Shown here: piece by piece, positions 10,385 through 19,343 of the stretch
Layout: every line of letters begins with the position of its first letter
Numbering within the stretch: the first letter of the stretch is position 1
NCBI RefSeq assembly: GCF_001424185.1
Contig: NZ_LMOM01000001.1
Coordinates: 337,256 to 401,255, forward strand
DNA length: 64,000 nt
From: Deinococcus sp. Leaf326
GTDB lineage: Bacteria > Deinococcota > Deinococci > Deinococcales > Deinococcaceae
Direction of reading: 5' to 3'
Position numbers and translations under genes: made by a program
The notes under the pieces: model-generated
What the model saw: only the letters and a program-made list of their open reading frames with translations
Told to the model about the DNA's origin: nothing
Database searches by the model: none

Positions 10385-10804
10385 CTAGCCCTGCACCGGG
10401 TCGAGCTGCCAGAACGACGCGAGCTTCGGGCCCAGCGCCATGAAGTCGCCGAGCTGCATGGGCTTGGTCATAAAGGCGGTGGCTCCCAGCTCGTAGGCGC
10501 GCTGCTCGTCGCCCTTGGCCGTGGACGTGGTGAAGATGACGACCCGCAGCGCCCGCAGCGCCGGGTCGGCGCGCACGGCGCCCAGCACCTCGAACCCCCC
10601 CATGCGCGGCATGTTCAGGTCCAGCACGAGCAGGTCGGGCAGGCGCCCGCCGCCCGCCGCGCTCCGCAGGGCCGCCATCGCCTCTTCGCCGTCGTGGGCC
10701 AGGGCAATGTCCAGCGCCTCGCCGTGCTGCTCCAGAGCGGCTTCCAGCAGGTACAGGTCGGCTTCGCTGTCGTCCACGAGCAGCAGCCTGGGCACCTGAC
10801 TCAC
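10385..10804 (-). CDS. Phytochrome-associated response regulator (CheY-like, single domain)
   Basis: 139 residues, a receiver domain only, with the acidic pair Asp11-Asp12, phosphoacceptor Asp62 (LVLDLNMP), Thr92/93 and Lys114 (FMTKP). This is the Rcp1-type regulator without an output domain. Its start overlaps the bacteriophytochrome stop by four bases (ATGA), so the two are translationally coupled and are cognate partners. In D. radiodurans the matching regulator is called BphR/DrRR. Confidence 0.93.
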   Translation of the reverse strand: MSQVPRLLLVDDSEADLYLLEAALEQHGEALDIALAHDGEEAMAALRSAAGGGRLPDLLVLDLNMPRMGGFEVLGAVRADPALRALRVVIFTTSTAKGDEQRAYELGATAFMTKPMQLGDFMALGPKLASFWQLDPVQG

Positions 10805-13068
10805 CCCTCGCCTCCGGCCGAAGGCAGCGTGAAGGTAAAGGCGCTGCCCTGGCCCGGTCCCGACTCGACCGTCAGATCGCTGCCGTGCAGCTGCGCGATC
10901 TTGCGCGCTAGCGCCAGCCCCAGCCCGTTACCCGACGCGTCGTTGCGGCCCAGCCGCTGAAAAATCTGGAAGATCTTCTCGTGGTACTCGGGCGCGATCC
11001 CGGGGCCGTCGTCCCGCACGGTCACGGCCCAACCGCCCGCACCCGGCAACGCCCGCACTTCCAGCGCCACCCGCACCGGATACGGCGCGCTGAAGATCAG
11101 GGCGTTGCGCAGCAGGTGCGTGAGCAGTTCGCGCAGCCGCACCGGGTCGGCCCGGACGGTGGGCCACGTCTCGGGCAGTTCCAGCGCGGGCGTGCGCGAG
11201 GCGACCAGCGGCGCGAGTTCGGCAAGGGCCCCGCGCAGCGCGTCTTGCAGGCTGGTCTCGGTAGAGTGCAGCCGCGCGGCGGACTGCAACTCGGTGTAGG
11301 CGTACAGGTCGGTGGTCAGGCCACGCAGCCGCCCCGTCTCCCCCACGACGAAACCGATGAGCTGTTCGGCGCCGGGGTCGATCTGGCCGCCGTAGCGCAG
11401 CCGGAACAGCTCGACGAACTGCGAGATCAGCCGCACGGGCTCCTGCATGTCGTGCGCGATCACGAAGGCGTACTGCCGCCACTCGGCCGCCGAGCGTTCC
11501 AGCGCCTCGTTGAGCCGGCGCAGGGTACTCAGGCGCTCGCCCAGGGCGGCGCTCAGGGTGCGCTGCAGGTCGCGCGCCTCCTCCACCTCGCCGGGGTGCC
11601 AGGGCTCGCCGTAGGCCCGCACCCGCTCCAGATAGGTGTCGAAGGACCGCCGGGGGCCGAGGTCATCCTTGGCGCGGTCGGGAGTCGCGCCGCCCCAGGC
11701 GACCTCGCGCACGATCTCCGGCCGGAACCACAGCACGGCCTCATTCCAGCCGCGCCCCACACTCAGGGCCAGCAGCCCGCTCGCCTGCGCGATGACGGCC
11801 GCGCCCGGCGCCCAGTCGGTACTCAGCGACTCGGTGACGTACAGCGGATCGTCGCCCGCCTGCGCCCGCAGCCAGTCCAGCAGCTCACCCAGCAGTTCGG
11901 GCGCGGGGGCGGCTCCCAGGGTGCGCCACTGGCCCTCGAAGTGCAGGGCCGCCCCCCCGGCCGCGAGCAGGCCCGGCAGGTCCAGGGCAGGATCGGCCAA
12001 GGCCGCAAGGGGGGTCAGGGAGTGCGTGGCCGCCCCCGTGACCCGCTCGTGGCGCTCCCGCAGGGTCTCCCGGAAGGCGTCGGTGTCGGCGCGCGACTTG
12101 AGGCGCACCTGAAGGTTGAGCAGCCGCCCGAGGTCCTCCATGGCGCTGCGGACCTCGGGGGGTACAGCGTAGGGCGAGGTGTGGTGACAGGAGATCAGGC
12201 CCCACAGCCGACCGTCCACGACCACCGACACCGACAGGCTCGACGCCACGCCCATGTTGCGCAGGTAGCGCAGGTGCATGGGCGAGGTCGCGCGCAGCAC
12301 CGCTCCGCCGAGCTGCGCGGGCGCGCCCGTCTGCGGATCGAGAAGCGGGCGCAGGGGCGAGGGCGGGGCGTCCACGTCGGCGGTCAGGCGCAGCAGGTGG
12401 CGCACATACAGCGCGCGGGCCTGCGCCGGAATGTCGGACTCCGGAAAACGGTGGCCCAGAAAGGGGTGCAGGTCTTCCCGGCGGTCCTCGGCGATCACCT
12501 CGCCGGTGTCGTCGGCCGCGAAGCGGTAGAGCATCACGCGGTCCAGCCCGCTGATCTCGCGCACGGCCCGCACCGCCGCCTCCGCGAGGGCCTGGAGCGT
12601 CGGCGCACTTTCCAGGGCGAAGACGGCGTTGCGCAGCGCGTGGGCCACCCGCCGGCTGGGCGTGCCCTCGGGCTCGAGCTCGACGATCAGGCGCTCGCCG
12701 GTCCGGTGGGCGGTCAGGGCGAGGTCGGCGGTCAGGGCGCCGCCACCAGCCACGACCCGCCCGCGGTACTGGAGGTGATCGGGCGAGCCGGGCGGCAGGG
12801 CCAGCTCCAGCGCTCCCGCCTCCTCCTCGCCGATGAGGCAGCCCAGCGGCTGACCCAGCACCGTTTCCGGACCGGCCACCAGGAACGCTCCCACATTCTC
12901 ACTGGCCTGGACCACCTGTAGGCCGTCGCCGAGCACCAGCAGTGCGCCGTGCGGCTGGATGCTGCCCGGAATGTGGATCGCCTCCCGCTCGCAGTTGTCG
13001 GTGGTGATCTCGGGACCGCCCAGATAGATCGGAGGCAGCAGGTCGGTCACGGCGCGGGGACCGGTCAT
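10801..13068 (-). CDS. bphP: Bacteriophytochrome, red/far-red light-sensing histidine kinase
   Basis: 755 residues with PAS-GAF-PHY-HisKA-HATPase order, very like D. radiodurans BphP. The biliverdin-binding Cys26 sits in NCEREAIHIPGSIQPHGAL. The GAF chromophore pocket has PESDIPAQARALY (Asp212) and MHLRYLRNMGVASSLSVSVV (His265). The PHY tongue has GPRRSFDTYL. The kinase core has H-box VIAHDMQEPVRL (His539) and the G-boxes DDGPGIAPEY and GNGLGLALARKI. D. radiodurans BphP has His-His where this has His-Asp. AAGG six bases upstream supports the ATG. A TATTCT at about 13160 on this strand may be the -10. No heme oxygenase gene adjoins it. Confidence 0.95.
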   Translation of the reverse strand: MTGPRAVTDLLPPIYLGGPEITTDNCEREAIHIPGSIQPHGALLVLGDGLQVVQASENVGAFLVAGPETVLGQPLGCLIGEEEAGALELALPPGSPDHLQYRGRVVAGGGALTADLALTAHRTGERLIVELEPEGTPSRRVAHALRNAVFALESAPTLQALAEAAVRAVREISGLDRVMLYRFAADDTGEVIAEDRREDLHPFLGHRFPESDIPAQARALYVRHLLRLTADVDAPPSPLRPLLDPQTGAPAQLGGAVLRATSPMHLRYLRNMGVASSLSVSVVVDGRLWGLISCHHTSPYAVPPEVRSAMEDLGRLLNLQVRLKSRADTDAFRETLRERHERVTGAATHSLTPLAALADPALDLPGLLAAGGAALHFEGQWRTLGAAPAPELLGELLDWLRAQAGDDPLYVTESLSTDWAPGAAVIAQASGLLALSVGRGWNEAVLWFRPEIVREVAWGGATPDRAKDDLGPRRSFDTYLERVRAYGEPWHPGEVEEARDLQRTLSAALGERLSTLRRLNEALERSAAEWRQYAFVIAHDMQEPVRLISQFVELFRLRYGGQIDPGAEQLIGFVVGETGRLRGLTTDLYAYTELQSAARLHSTETSLQDALRGALAELAPLVASRTPALELPETWPTVRADPVRLRELLTHLLRNALIFSAPYPVRVALEVRALPGAGGWAVTVRDDGPGIAPEYHEKIFQIFQRLGRNDASGNGLGLALARKIAQLHGSDLTVESGPGQGSAFTFTLPSAGGEG

Positions 13069-13267
13069 GAGGACCTTCTTTCGGAGGGTCCCCGGATGGG
13101 TCGCGTGGCGCGTGCAAGGGAGAGGGGGGCTCGGAGGTCAGGCACGGTCGTTTGCGAAGAATATCACACGGCCGACAGGGCATTTGGACTGCGGGTCAGT
13201 GGGAACGCCGCCCTATGGGGGTGTTCCCTTTCCCCAGGCATCCCAGTTTGGCCTGGGCCTGCGCGGC

Positions 13268-13783
13268 TCAGCGGCGGCGCAGTTTGCGGAGGCTGTGACG
13301 CACGCCGTGGTCGGGGTGGACACCGTCGGCGATGAGATGGAGCCACTGGCTGAGGTAATAGCCCAGCAGCAGGGGCACGGCAAATTTTGCACCCACGGGT
13401 TCGGGCAGCGCCGGCCACTGCCAGGCCGGAAAGAGGGCCCTGATCATACCAGCCACCAGCCCCAGCAGCACGGCCACATAGGCCAGCCGGGTCAGTGGGC
13501 CCAGCAGCCAGGTGTGCGACAGGCCCCGGTGGCTGAACATGCGCCCGTAGGGCACCCAGACGAACCCCAGGATGCCCCAGCGCCGCTTGCTGTCCACCCG
13601 GCCTTCCGAGAGGTCGAGGTCGGGCGAGAGCAGGAACGTCCCGGCCAGGAAACCCAGCGTGAAATTGATGGCCTGCGCGGGCGTCACCCCGATGAGGTCC
13701 TGACGGCTCGCGGCGAGCGCTCCGGCGGCCAGCACGGCGTAGGCGGCGAGGTTGATGAGGTTGTGAACACGGCCGCTGGGCAT
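13268..13783 (-). CDS. DUF2227 family membrane protein (putative metal-binding)
   Basis: 171 residues from MPSGRVHNLINLAAY, the usual start of DUF2227 proteins; a GTG at 13801 would add six residues. Conserved histidines and aspartates (PSGRVH, LSPDLDLSEG, MFSHRGLSHTW, LHLIADGVHPDHGVRH) are spaced like those of the LexA-regulated membrane hydrolase relatives. Four hydrophobic stretches surround them. The function is unproven. No ribosome site is evident at either start. Confidence 0.78.
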   Translation of the reverse strand: MPSGRVHNLINLAAYAVLAAGALAASRQDLIGVTPAQAINFTLGFLAGTFLLSPDLDLSEGRVDSKRRWGILGFVWVPYGRMFSHRGLSHTWLLGPLTRLAYVAVLLGLVAGMIRALFPAWQWPALPEPVGAKFAVPLLLGYYLSQWLHLIADGVHPDHGVRHSLRKLRRR

Positions 13784-13912
13784 CGCGGCCCACTGTGGCA
13801 CAAGTGGGCGGGCCGCAGCTAGGCGGAGCCGGACGCACGGTGCGCCGAGAGAGCTTCATGCAGCGGCGTCCGTTCATCTGCCGTCACGCTTCATACGCCA
13901 TGCTGGGCAGGC

Positions 13913-16063
13913 ATGAAGTTCATCACTCCGCGCCTGCTCCAGAGTCCGTCGGTTTCGCCCCTCGCGCTGCGCCGGGGCCTGACCGGCAGCCTGCTGGCCG
14001 CCGCCCTGCTGCTCTCGGCCTGCGACCAGACCCCGGGAGAGACGCCGAACACGGGGCTGTCAGGGACGGGGCTCCAAGCCCAGACCGTGCCGCTGGGGCA
14101 GGCAATCAGCGCGCCGGCCAGACAGCCCTTCTCCGGCACCTGGACGGTGCGGGGCGTGCCGGACTGGCTGACAGTCTCTCCGGCGTCGGGCAGCGGTGAC
14201 GTGGCCCTGACGGTCAGTGCCGACCGCGCCGCCGGTACACCCCTGGACGCGGGGCAGAGCGTCCTGAACGGCAGTTTTCAGGTCGTGTGGACCCTGGCGA
14301 ACGGCAGAGAGGGCCGCTCGACCTGGACCGTCCAGGCCGACCAGTTCCGCCTGAGCGGCCGCGTGGTGGACGCCGCACGTCTGGAGGGCGCCGACACCCG
14401 GACCAGGGACACCGACCTCGGTGTGGGCCGCGCCGCAGACAGCCGGGGAGTGATCGTCACCTACCGCGACGCCGGGGTCCGCGACGCCGTGCTGACGAAG
14501 AGGGGGAGTGTTCGGGCACAGGCGCAGGGCGGCGCGGCGGCCACGGCCCGCGCGACCCTGGACGGCCTGAGAATCGCGGCCGGGGCGCGCTCGCCGCTGG
14601 GAGGACGCGCGGCATTGCTCGGCACCCCAGCCACCGCCTCCACCCTCGCAGCGCTGCGGGCCGACCCGAACGTACTCACGGCGGTTCCCAACGTGACCCT
14701 CCACGCCCTGACCACGCCCTCCGCCGTGTCTCCCACCGACCAGTACGCCCCCCTGCAGTGGGCCTACCCGCTGCTGGGCTACGGCGCGGTGTGGCGCGAC
14801 ATGGAATCGGGCGGCTATACCCGGCCCGTGACGGTGGCCGTCGTGGATACCGGCGTGCGCTTCGATCACCCCGATCTCGTGGGACAGCTGTACGGCCCGG
14901 CCGACGGCGCCCTTGACGTGATCACCGACGCGGCCAACGGCGACGGCGACGGCGCCGACACCGACCCGACCGACCCCAGTGTCGCCGGGCGCACCAGCGG
15001 GAGCCACGGCACGCACGTCACGGGCATCATCGCCGCGCGCTGGGGCGAGAATACCGTCACCTGCGCCGGATGCAGCCCGACCGGCGTGGTGGGGGCCACC
15101 TACCGCGCGCCGGTCAAGGTGCTGCCGGTGCGCGCCCTGGACAGCAGCGGCGGCACGACGGCCGCCGACGTGGCGAACGCCGTGCGCTACGCCGCCGGCC
15201 TGAGCGTGACCCTGGACGGCAAGACCTATACCAACCCCCATCCGGCGCAGGTCATCAACCTCAGCCTGGGCGGGGCGGTGAGCGCGGCCGAGGGCCAGCC
15301 GATGTGCGACGCCATCGCCGACGCCCACGCCAGGGGCGCCCTGGTGGTCGCGGCGGCGGGAAACGACGGCACCACCCTGCCCTTCTATCCGGCGGCCTGT
15401 GCGGGGGCGGTGTCGGTCGCCAGCGTCACCCTGTCGGGCGCCAGCGCGCCCGCGCACGCCGTGTACAGCAACGCCTACCCACAGGTGCAGCTCAGTGCGC
15501 CGGGAGGCGCCAGCTATCTCGCGCGCACGACCTTCAACGGCGCGGTCCTGGGCGGCTCGCCCTTCCCCGACGAGATCTTCTCGACGAGCTGGGACTATGT
15601 CCGGGACCAGCCCAACTACGAGGCCGAGTCGGGCACCAGCCAGGCCGCGCCGCAGGTCGCGGCCCTGGCCGCGCTACTCCTGAGCAAGGGCGTGACCAGC
15701 GGCCCCGACGACACCCTTGCCCGCATGGTCTCTACCGCCACCGACCTCGGCGCGCCGGGACGCGACGACCTGTTCGGCTCGGGCATGATCAACGCCGCCG
15801 CTGCCCTGAATGCCCGGGCAGTCGGCGACACACTGGGCCTGCGCCTGCAGGACGACCGGGGCCGGGCCTTTCAACCCGCGCTGGACTCGCTGGGCCGCTT
15901 CACCGCGTACCTGGGGGACGGCAGCTACTCGGTCGTGGCCGGGCGCGACCGCAACGGCAACAGGGTCTACGGTGAGAGCGGCGAGCCACGCACCGAGCGC
16001 CGCGTGACGCTGGGGGCCACCGCGCCGGTCGCCGACCTGGGCGACCTGACGCCGGTTCCGTAG
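13913..16063 (+). CDS. S8 (subtilisin-family) serine protease lipoprotein
   Basis: 716 residues. A signal peptide ends in lipobox LLSAC, so the enzyme is probably lipid-anchored at the surface or periplasm. Residues ~40-140 look like an immunoglobulin-like domain. An inhibitor_I9-like propeptide precedes the catalytic domain (~290-640). The catalytic triad is Asp312 (VAVVDTGVRFDHPDL), His365 (GSHGTHVTGI) and Ser576 (SGTSQAAPQ), with oxyanion Asn in AAAGNDG. Four cysteines near CAGC and MCDA..PAAC may form disulfides. A short beta-rich C-terminal domain follows. A CATGCT eight bases before the ATG may be the -10. A bidirectional hairpin follows the gene. Confidence 0.93.
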   Translation: MKFITPRLLQSPSVSPLALRRGLTGSLLAAALLLSACDQTPGETPNTGLSGTGLQAQTVPLGQAISAPARQPFSGTWTVRGVPDWLTVSPASGSGDVALTVSADRAAGTPLDAGQSVLNGSFQVVWTLANGREGRSTWTVQADQFRLSGRVVDAARLEGADTRTRDTDLGVGRAADSRGVIVTYRDAGVRDAVLTKRGSVRAQAQGGAAATARATLDGLRIAAGARSPLGGRAALLGTPATASTLAALRADPNVLTAVPNVTLHALTTPSAVSPTDQYAPLQWAYPLLGYGAVWRDMESGGYTRPVTVAVVDTGVRFDHPDLVGQLYGPADGALDVITDAANGDGDGADTDPTDPSVAGRTSGSHGTHVTGIIAARWGENTVTCAGCSPTGVVGATYRAPVKVLPVRALDSSGGTTAADVANAVRYAAGLSVTLDGKTYTNPHPAQVINLSLGGAVSAAEGQPMCDAIADAHARGALVVAAAGNDGTTLPFYPAACAGAVSVASVTLSGASAPAHAVYSNAYPQVQLSAPGGASYLARTTFNGAVLGGSPFPDEIFSTSWDYVRDQPNYEAESGTSQAAPQVAALAALLLSKGVTSGPDDTLARMVSTATDLGAPGRDDLFGSGMINAAAALNARAVGDTLGLRLQDDRGRAFQPALDSLGRFTAYLGDGSYSVVAGRDRNGNRVYGESGEPRTERRVTLGATAPVADLGDLTPVP

Positions 16064-16108
16064 GAGATATGGGGGTCGGCCTGCCCCCCTGCCCCCCATA
16101 CCCGAAAA

Positions 16109-16137
16109 GCGGCCCGGACAGATGAGGTCCGGGCCGC
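16109..16137. terminator. Bidirectional terminator hairpin
   Basis: 11-bp perfect stem (16109-16119 with 16127-16137) and a seven-base loop between the convergent protease and lipoprotein genes. Confidence 0.7.
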
Positions 16138-16152
16138 CTGCCGCGTCTTTCC

Positions 16153-16845
16153 TCAGAACGAGATCTGGGCCTGCAACTCCTCGGAGGTGCGCCACTCGCT
16201 TACCGTGGCTCCCGTCACCGAGTTGACGACCGAACCCCCGGCACTGACCTGCCCAAAGATGTTGGCGCTCGCGCCGATGCTCAGGTCCACGACGTTCCAG
16301 CCGGTCTTGGCGATCACGTCGATGGTCACGGGCAGGGTGGAAATCTGGGAGACGTTCAGCAGCTTGGCGCAGTCCACGCTGCCGCTCAGGCGGGTGTCCC
16401 GGTCCACGTACAGCCACGCGCGGCCGCCGACATTGCGGCTCAGGAGGCCGGTCTTGCTGCCCTGCACGGCGCTGACCGAGCGCGCACCCGCCGCGTCGCT
16501 CACCTGAAGGTTCGCCACAAGGTACCCCCGCGCCGAGGTGTCGCTGCTGCTCAGGCTGCCGGCGCACTGGAGGTTGGACATGACCTGTGCCGCGCCCTGC
16601 GAGCGGGACGCCATTTCCGTACCCTGCGGCAGGGTCAGGGTGAAGCGACCATCGGCGGCGGTGGCGGCCGTGACTCCCGCCAGATCCGCGACACTGACCG
16701 TGCCGGCGCCCGAGGCGCTCGTGACCCTGCCCTCAATGACGGTCACAGTGGGCTGCTCGGAGGCCTGGGGAGTCGAAGTGCCGCTGCACGAGGCGAGAAC
16801 GAGCGCGAGGGTCCCGAGGGCCAGGAACTTCGGTGAGGGAAACAT
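16153..16845 (-). CDS. Predicted lipoprotein, 230 residues
   Basis: Signal peptide FLALGTLALVLASC with the lipobox Cys about residue 19. After it, TVIEGRVTSASGAGTVSVADLAG reads as a carboxypeptidase-regulatory-like (transthyretin-like) beta domain, and the rest is beta-rich with two cysteines (LQCAG, VDCAKL) that could pair. No known function. ATG 16845 is favoured over the in-frame TTG 16854 because TACCTT stands seven bases before it. Convergent with the S8 protease. Confidence 0.72.
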   Translation of the reverse strand: MFPSPKFLALGTLALVLASCSGTSTPQASEQPTVTVIEGRVTSASGAGTVSVADLAGVTAATAADGRFTLTLPQGTEMASRSQGAAQVMSNLQCAGSLSSSDTSARGYLVANLQVSDAAGARSVSAVQGSKTGLLSRNVGGRAWLYVDRDTRLSGSVDCAKLLNVSQISTLPVTIDVIAKTGWNVVDLSIGASANIFGQVSAGGSVVNSVTGATVSEWRTSEELQAQISF

Positions 16846-16852
16846 ACCCCCC

Positions 16853-16858
16853 AAGGTA
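16853..16858 (-). promoter_or_regulatory. -10 box of a leaderless promoter (lipoprotein at 16845)
   Basis: TACCTT seven bases before the ATG. Confidence 0.5.
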
Positions 16859-16958
16859 GGTACTCACCCTCACGCGTTTCTGACGAAAATGGGAGAGAAC
16901 GCCGGGTTTCTTACACGCTCAGCATCATTAAGCCTTCAGGCGACCGGCTGAACAGGCG

Positions 16959-17978
16959 TCAGGCGTTCACATCTATCACGGTGCGCCCCCGCACCTGCCC
17001 AGCCAGAATGGCTTCAGCCAGGGCGGGCAGGTCTGTCAGCGACCGTGTCTGCACCATGTCCCCCAACTTCTCGGCCCCCAGGTCGCGGGCCAGCCGCGCC
17101 CAGGCGGCCCGGCGCCGGAGCACGGGGCAGGTGACCGAGTCGATGCCCGCCAGAGTCACGCCCCGCAGGATGAAGGGAAACACTGTTCCCCCCAGGGCGC
17201 TGCCCCCCGCCAGCCCGCAGGCCGCGACTGCGCCGTGGGTGCGCGTGCCGGCCAGAGCGCCGCGCAGGGTGTCGCCGCCCACCGTATCCACCACGCCGGC
17301 CCACTGCTCGCGCTCGAGGGGACGGGTGAGGGCGGGCAGGTCGCCGCGGCCGATCAGGCGGGCGGCGCCCAGACCACGCAGGTACGCCTCCTCCTGTAGG
17401 CGGCCAGTGCTCGCAACGACCTCGAACCCTGCCGCGGCAAGCAGGGCCACCGCCGCGCTGCCGACCCCACCCGCCGCGCCCGTGACGAGCACCTCGCCGC
17501 GTTCCGGGGTGACCCCGTGGTCCTCGAGGGCCATCACCGCCAGCATGGCCGTGAACCCCGCCGTGCCCACGCTCATGGCCCATTCGGGCGTGGTGCCAGG
17601 GGGCAGCGGCACCAGCCAGTCGGCATTGACCCGCGCGAGTTCGGCGTACCCCCCATCGCTGCGCTCGCCGATGCCCCAGCCGGTCAGCACGACCGCGTCG
17701 CCGGGCACATAGGCCCCGGTGGGGCAGCTCAGCACCTCGCCCGCGAGGTCGATGCCGGGCGTCATCGGGTACGTCTTCAGGACGCCGGGCCGGCCCGCCA
17801 CGGCCAGCCCGTCCTTGTAGTTCAGGCTGCTGTAGGCGACGCGCACCAGGGTGTCGCCCGGCGGCAGGGCCGAGAGTGGCAGGGTCTGAATCTCGGGGTA
17901 GGCGCCCGAGTCGCCCCGGAGCATCCGCAGGGCGCGGAAGGTCTCGGGAAGGGGGCCGGAGACGGAAGACTGGGTCAT
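16959..17978 (-). CDS. AcuI/YhdH-type quinone oxidoreductase (acryloyl-CoA reductase family)
   Basis: 339 residues of the zinc-free medium-chain dehydrogenase class. The family signature YSSLNYKDGLAVAG, PGIDLAGEV and the NADP-binding VTGAAGGVGSAAVALLAAAG are present; near the end FILRGVTLAGIDSV is characteristic of AcuI/YhdH. Family members reduce acryloyl-CoA to propionyl-CoA with NADPH and protect against acrylate. ATG 17978 is preferred over 17984 because GAGGTGA lies at the right distance only for the former. An inverted repeat GTAGC-4-GCTAC at 18040-18053 sits in the upstream region and could be an operator. Confidence 0.88.
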   Translation of the reverse strand: MTQSSVSGPLPETFRALRMLRGDSGAYPEIQTLPLSALPPGDTLVRVAYSSLNYKDGLAVAGRPGVLKTYPMTPGIDLAGEVLSCPTGAYVPGDAVVLTGWGIGERSDGGYAELARVNADWLVPLPPGTTPEWAMSVGTAGFTAMLAVMALEDHGVTPERGEVLVTGAAGGVGSAAVALLAAAGFEVVASTGRLQEEAYLRGLGAARLIGRGDLPALTRPLEREQWAGVVDTVGGDTLRGALAGTRTHGAVAACGLAGGSALGGTVFPFILRGVTLAGIDSVTCPVLRRRAAWARLARDLGAEKLGDMVQTRSLTDLPALAEAILAGQVRGRTVIDVNA

Positions 17979-18158
17979 GGACATTCACCTCGGGGGGAAG
18001 GGGTAGAGGCGGCGCGCCGAAGGAAGAAGGACCTGTAGGGTAGCGCCTGCTACGCCGCAGACCGGGTGAGGCGGCCGGAACGGGCGCCCTACCCCTTCAT
18101 CTGGCCGGAGCCGTCCGGGTCATCCAAAAGTGGCTTGGGTTCCCTCATACCGGGCCGC

Positions 18159-18164
18159 TATGCT
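18159..18164 (+). promoter_or_regulatory. -10 box of a leaderless promoter (LCP protein at 18171)
   Basis: TATGCT six bases before a GTG start; a TTGGGT -35 candidate lies 18 bases further upstream. Confidence 0.65.
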
Positions 18165-18170
18165 CGGGCC

Positions 18171-19304
18171 GTGCGCCGCCGTATCGTGATTTTCGTCCTC
18201 GTGCTCGCAGGTCTCGCTGCCCTGATCGCTCCCGCCGTACCTGCCCTGAGCCGCTACGCCACCCTGCCGCGCAAGGCCGACGCGCCGCTAAACATCGTGC
18301 TGGCCGGTCTGGACGCGCAGTACGACTGGAGTTCGGCCACCTGGCCGTATCCCGAGATTCCCCACAGCTTCGGCACCCGAACCGACACGCTGATTCTGGC
18401 CCAGTTCCGGCCGAACGGCGAGGTCAGGATGCTCAGCATCCCGCGGGACACGGTGGTCGACATTCCGGGCTACGGGCGGGCCAAGATCAACGGCGCGAAC
18501 GTTCACGGAGGCCCCGAGATGGTCAAGGCGGCGGTGCAGAGCCTGACCGGGGTGCCCGTAGACGGCTACGTCTTTCTGGCCGTCAGTGCCCTGCGCGACC
18601 TGACGAACTCGGTGGGCGGCGTGAACGTGACCGTGGACAAGGCCATGAAATACGACGACAACGCCGGCAACCTCCACATCGACCTGCAACCGGGCCGGCA
18701 ACGCCTGAGCGGCGAGCAGATGGAAGGCTACCTGCGGTTCCGCAAGGACAACACCGGCGATCTTGGCCGTGTCGGCCGCCAGCAGGAATTTCTGACCGCC
18801 GTCGCCGCCAAGATGAAAAACCCGCTGAACTGGTGGCGCCTGCCCGGCATGGTCGGCACGACCTACAACAACACCCGCACCGACCTGACCCGTAGGCAGG
18901 TGGCTGAGATGCTGGGCACCGCCGTCAGCGGCCTCAAGATTCAGACCGCCGACGTGCCGGGAACCTACGGCGACTCGACCTGGGTGGCCGACCGTTCCGC
19001 GCTGGCCCTCAAGGTGAACGAGATGTTCCGCGATCCCGGCGACCCGCGCGGCCTGCGGGTAGGCGTGGCGAACATCGACGCGCCGGGCGGCAGCGCGCGG
19101 CGGCTGGTGCTGCGCCTCCAGGCGGCCGGCTACCAGAACGTGAGCATCGTGGACGAGCCGCGACGCACCATGAGCACCACCGCCGTCGCGGGCACGGGCG
19201 CGTCGCGGCTGCTCCGCGACCTGGGCTACGGCGGCGTAAGCGGCGACAGCGCGCCGGGCCTGGACGTGACCGTGCGCCTAGGCAGCGACACGCCCGCCGA
19301 GTAG
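18171..19304 (+). CDS. LytR-CpsA-Psr (LCP) family protein
   Basis: 377 residues. A short cytoplasmic basic start (RRR) and one membrane helix (IVIFVLVLAGLAALIAPAV) are followed by the extracellular LCP domain with RTDTLILAQF, MLSIPRDTVVDIPGYGRAKINGANVHGG and YLRFRKDNTGDLGRVGRQQ, including the conserved Arg/Asp residues that bind the polyprenyl pyrophosphate head group. A C-terminal LytR_C domain (~290-370) follows. LCP enzymes transfer lipid-linked glycopolymers to peptidoglycan. GTG 18171 is chosen because a TATGCT lies six bases before it; the frame is open further upstream but without a start signal. Confidence 0.92.
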   Translation: MRRRIVIFVLVLAGLAALIAPAVPALSRYATLPRKADAPLNIVLAGLDAQYDWSSATWPYPEIPHSFGTRTDTLILAQFRPNGEVRMLSIPRDTVVDIPGYGRAKINGANVHGGPEMVKAAVQSLTGVPVDGYVFLAVSALRDLTNSVGGVNVTVDKAMKYDDNAGNLHIDLQPGRQRLSGEQMEGYLRFRKDNTGDLGRVGRQQEFLTAVAAKMKNPLNWWRLPGMVGTTYNNTRTDLTRRQVAEMLGTAVSGLKIQTADVPGTYGDSTWVADRSALALKVNEMFRDPGDPRGLRVGVANIDAPGGSARRLVLRLQAAGYQNVSIVDEPRRTMSTTAVAGTGASRLLRDLGYGGVSGDSAPGLDVTVRLGSDTPAE

Positions 19305-19343
19305 GCCGGGGAACAGAGCCAGAAAACGGGGCCAGCCCCGGAC

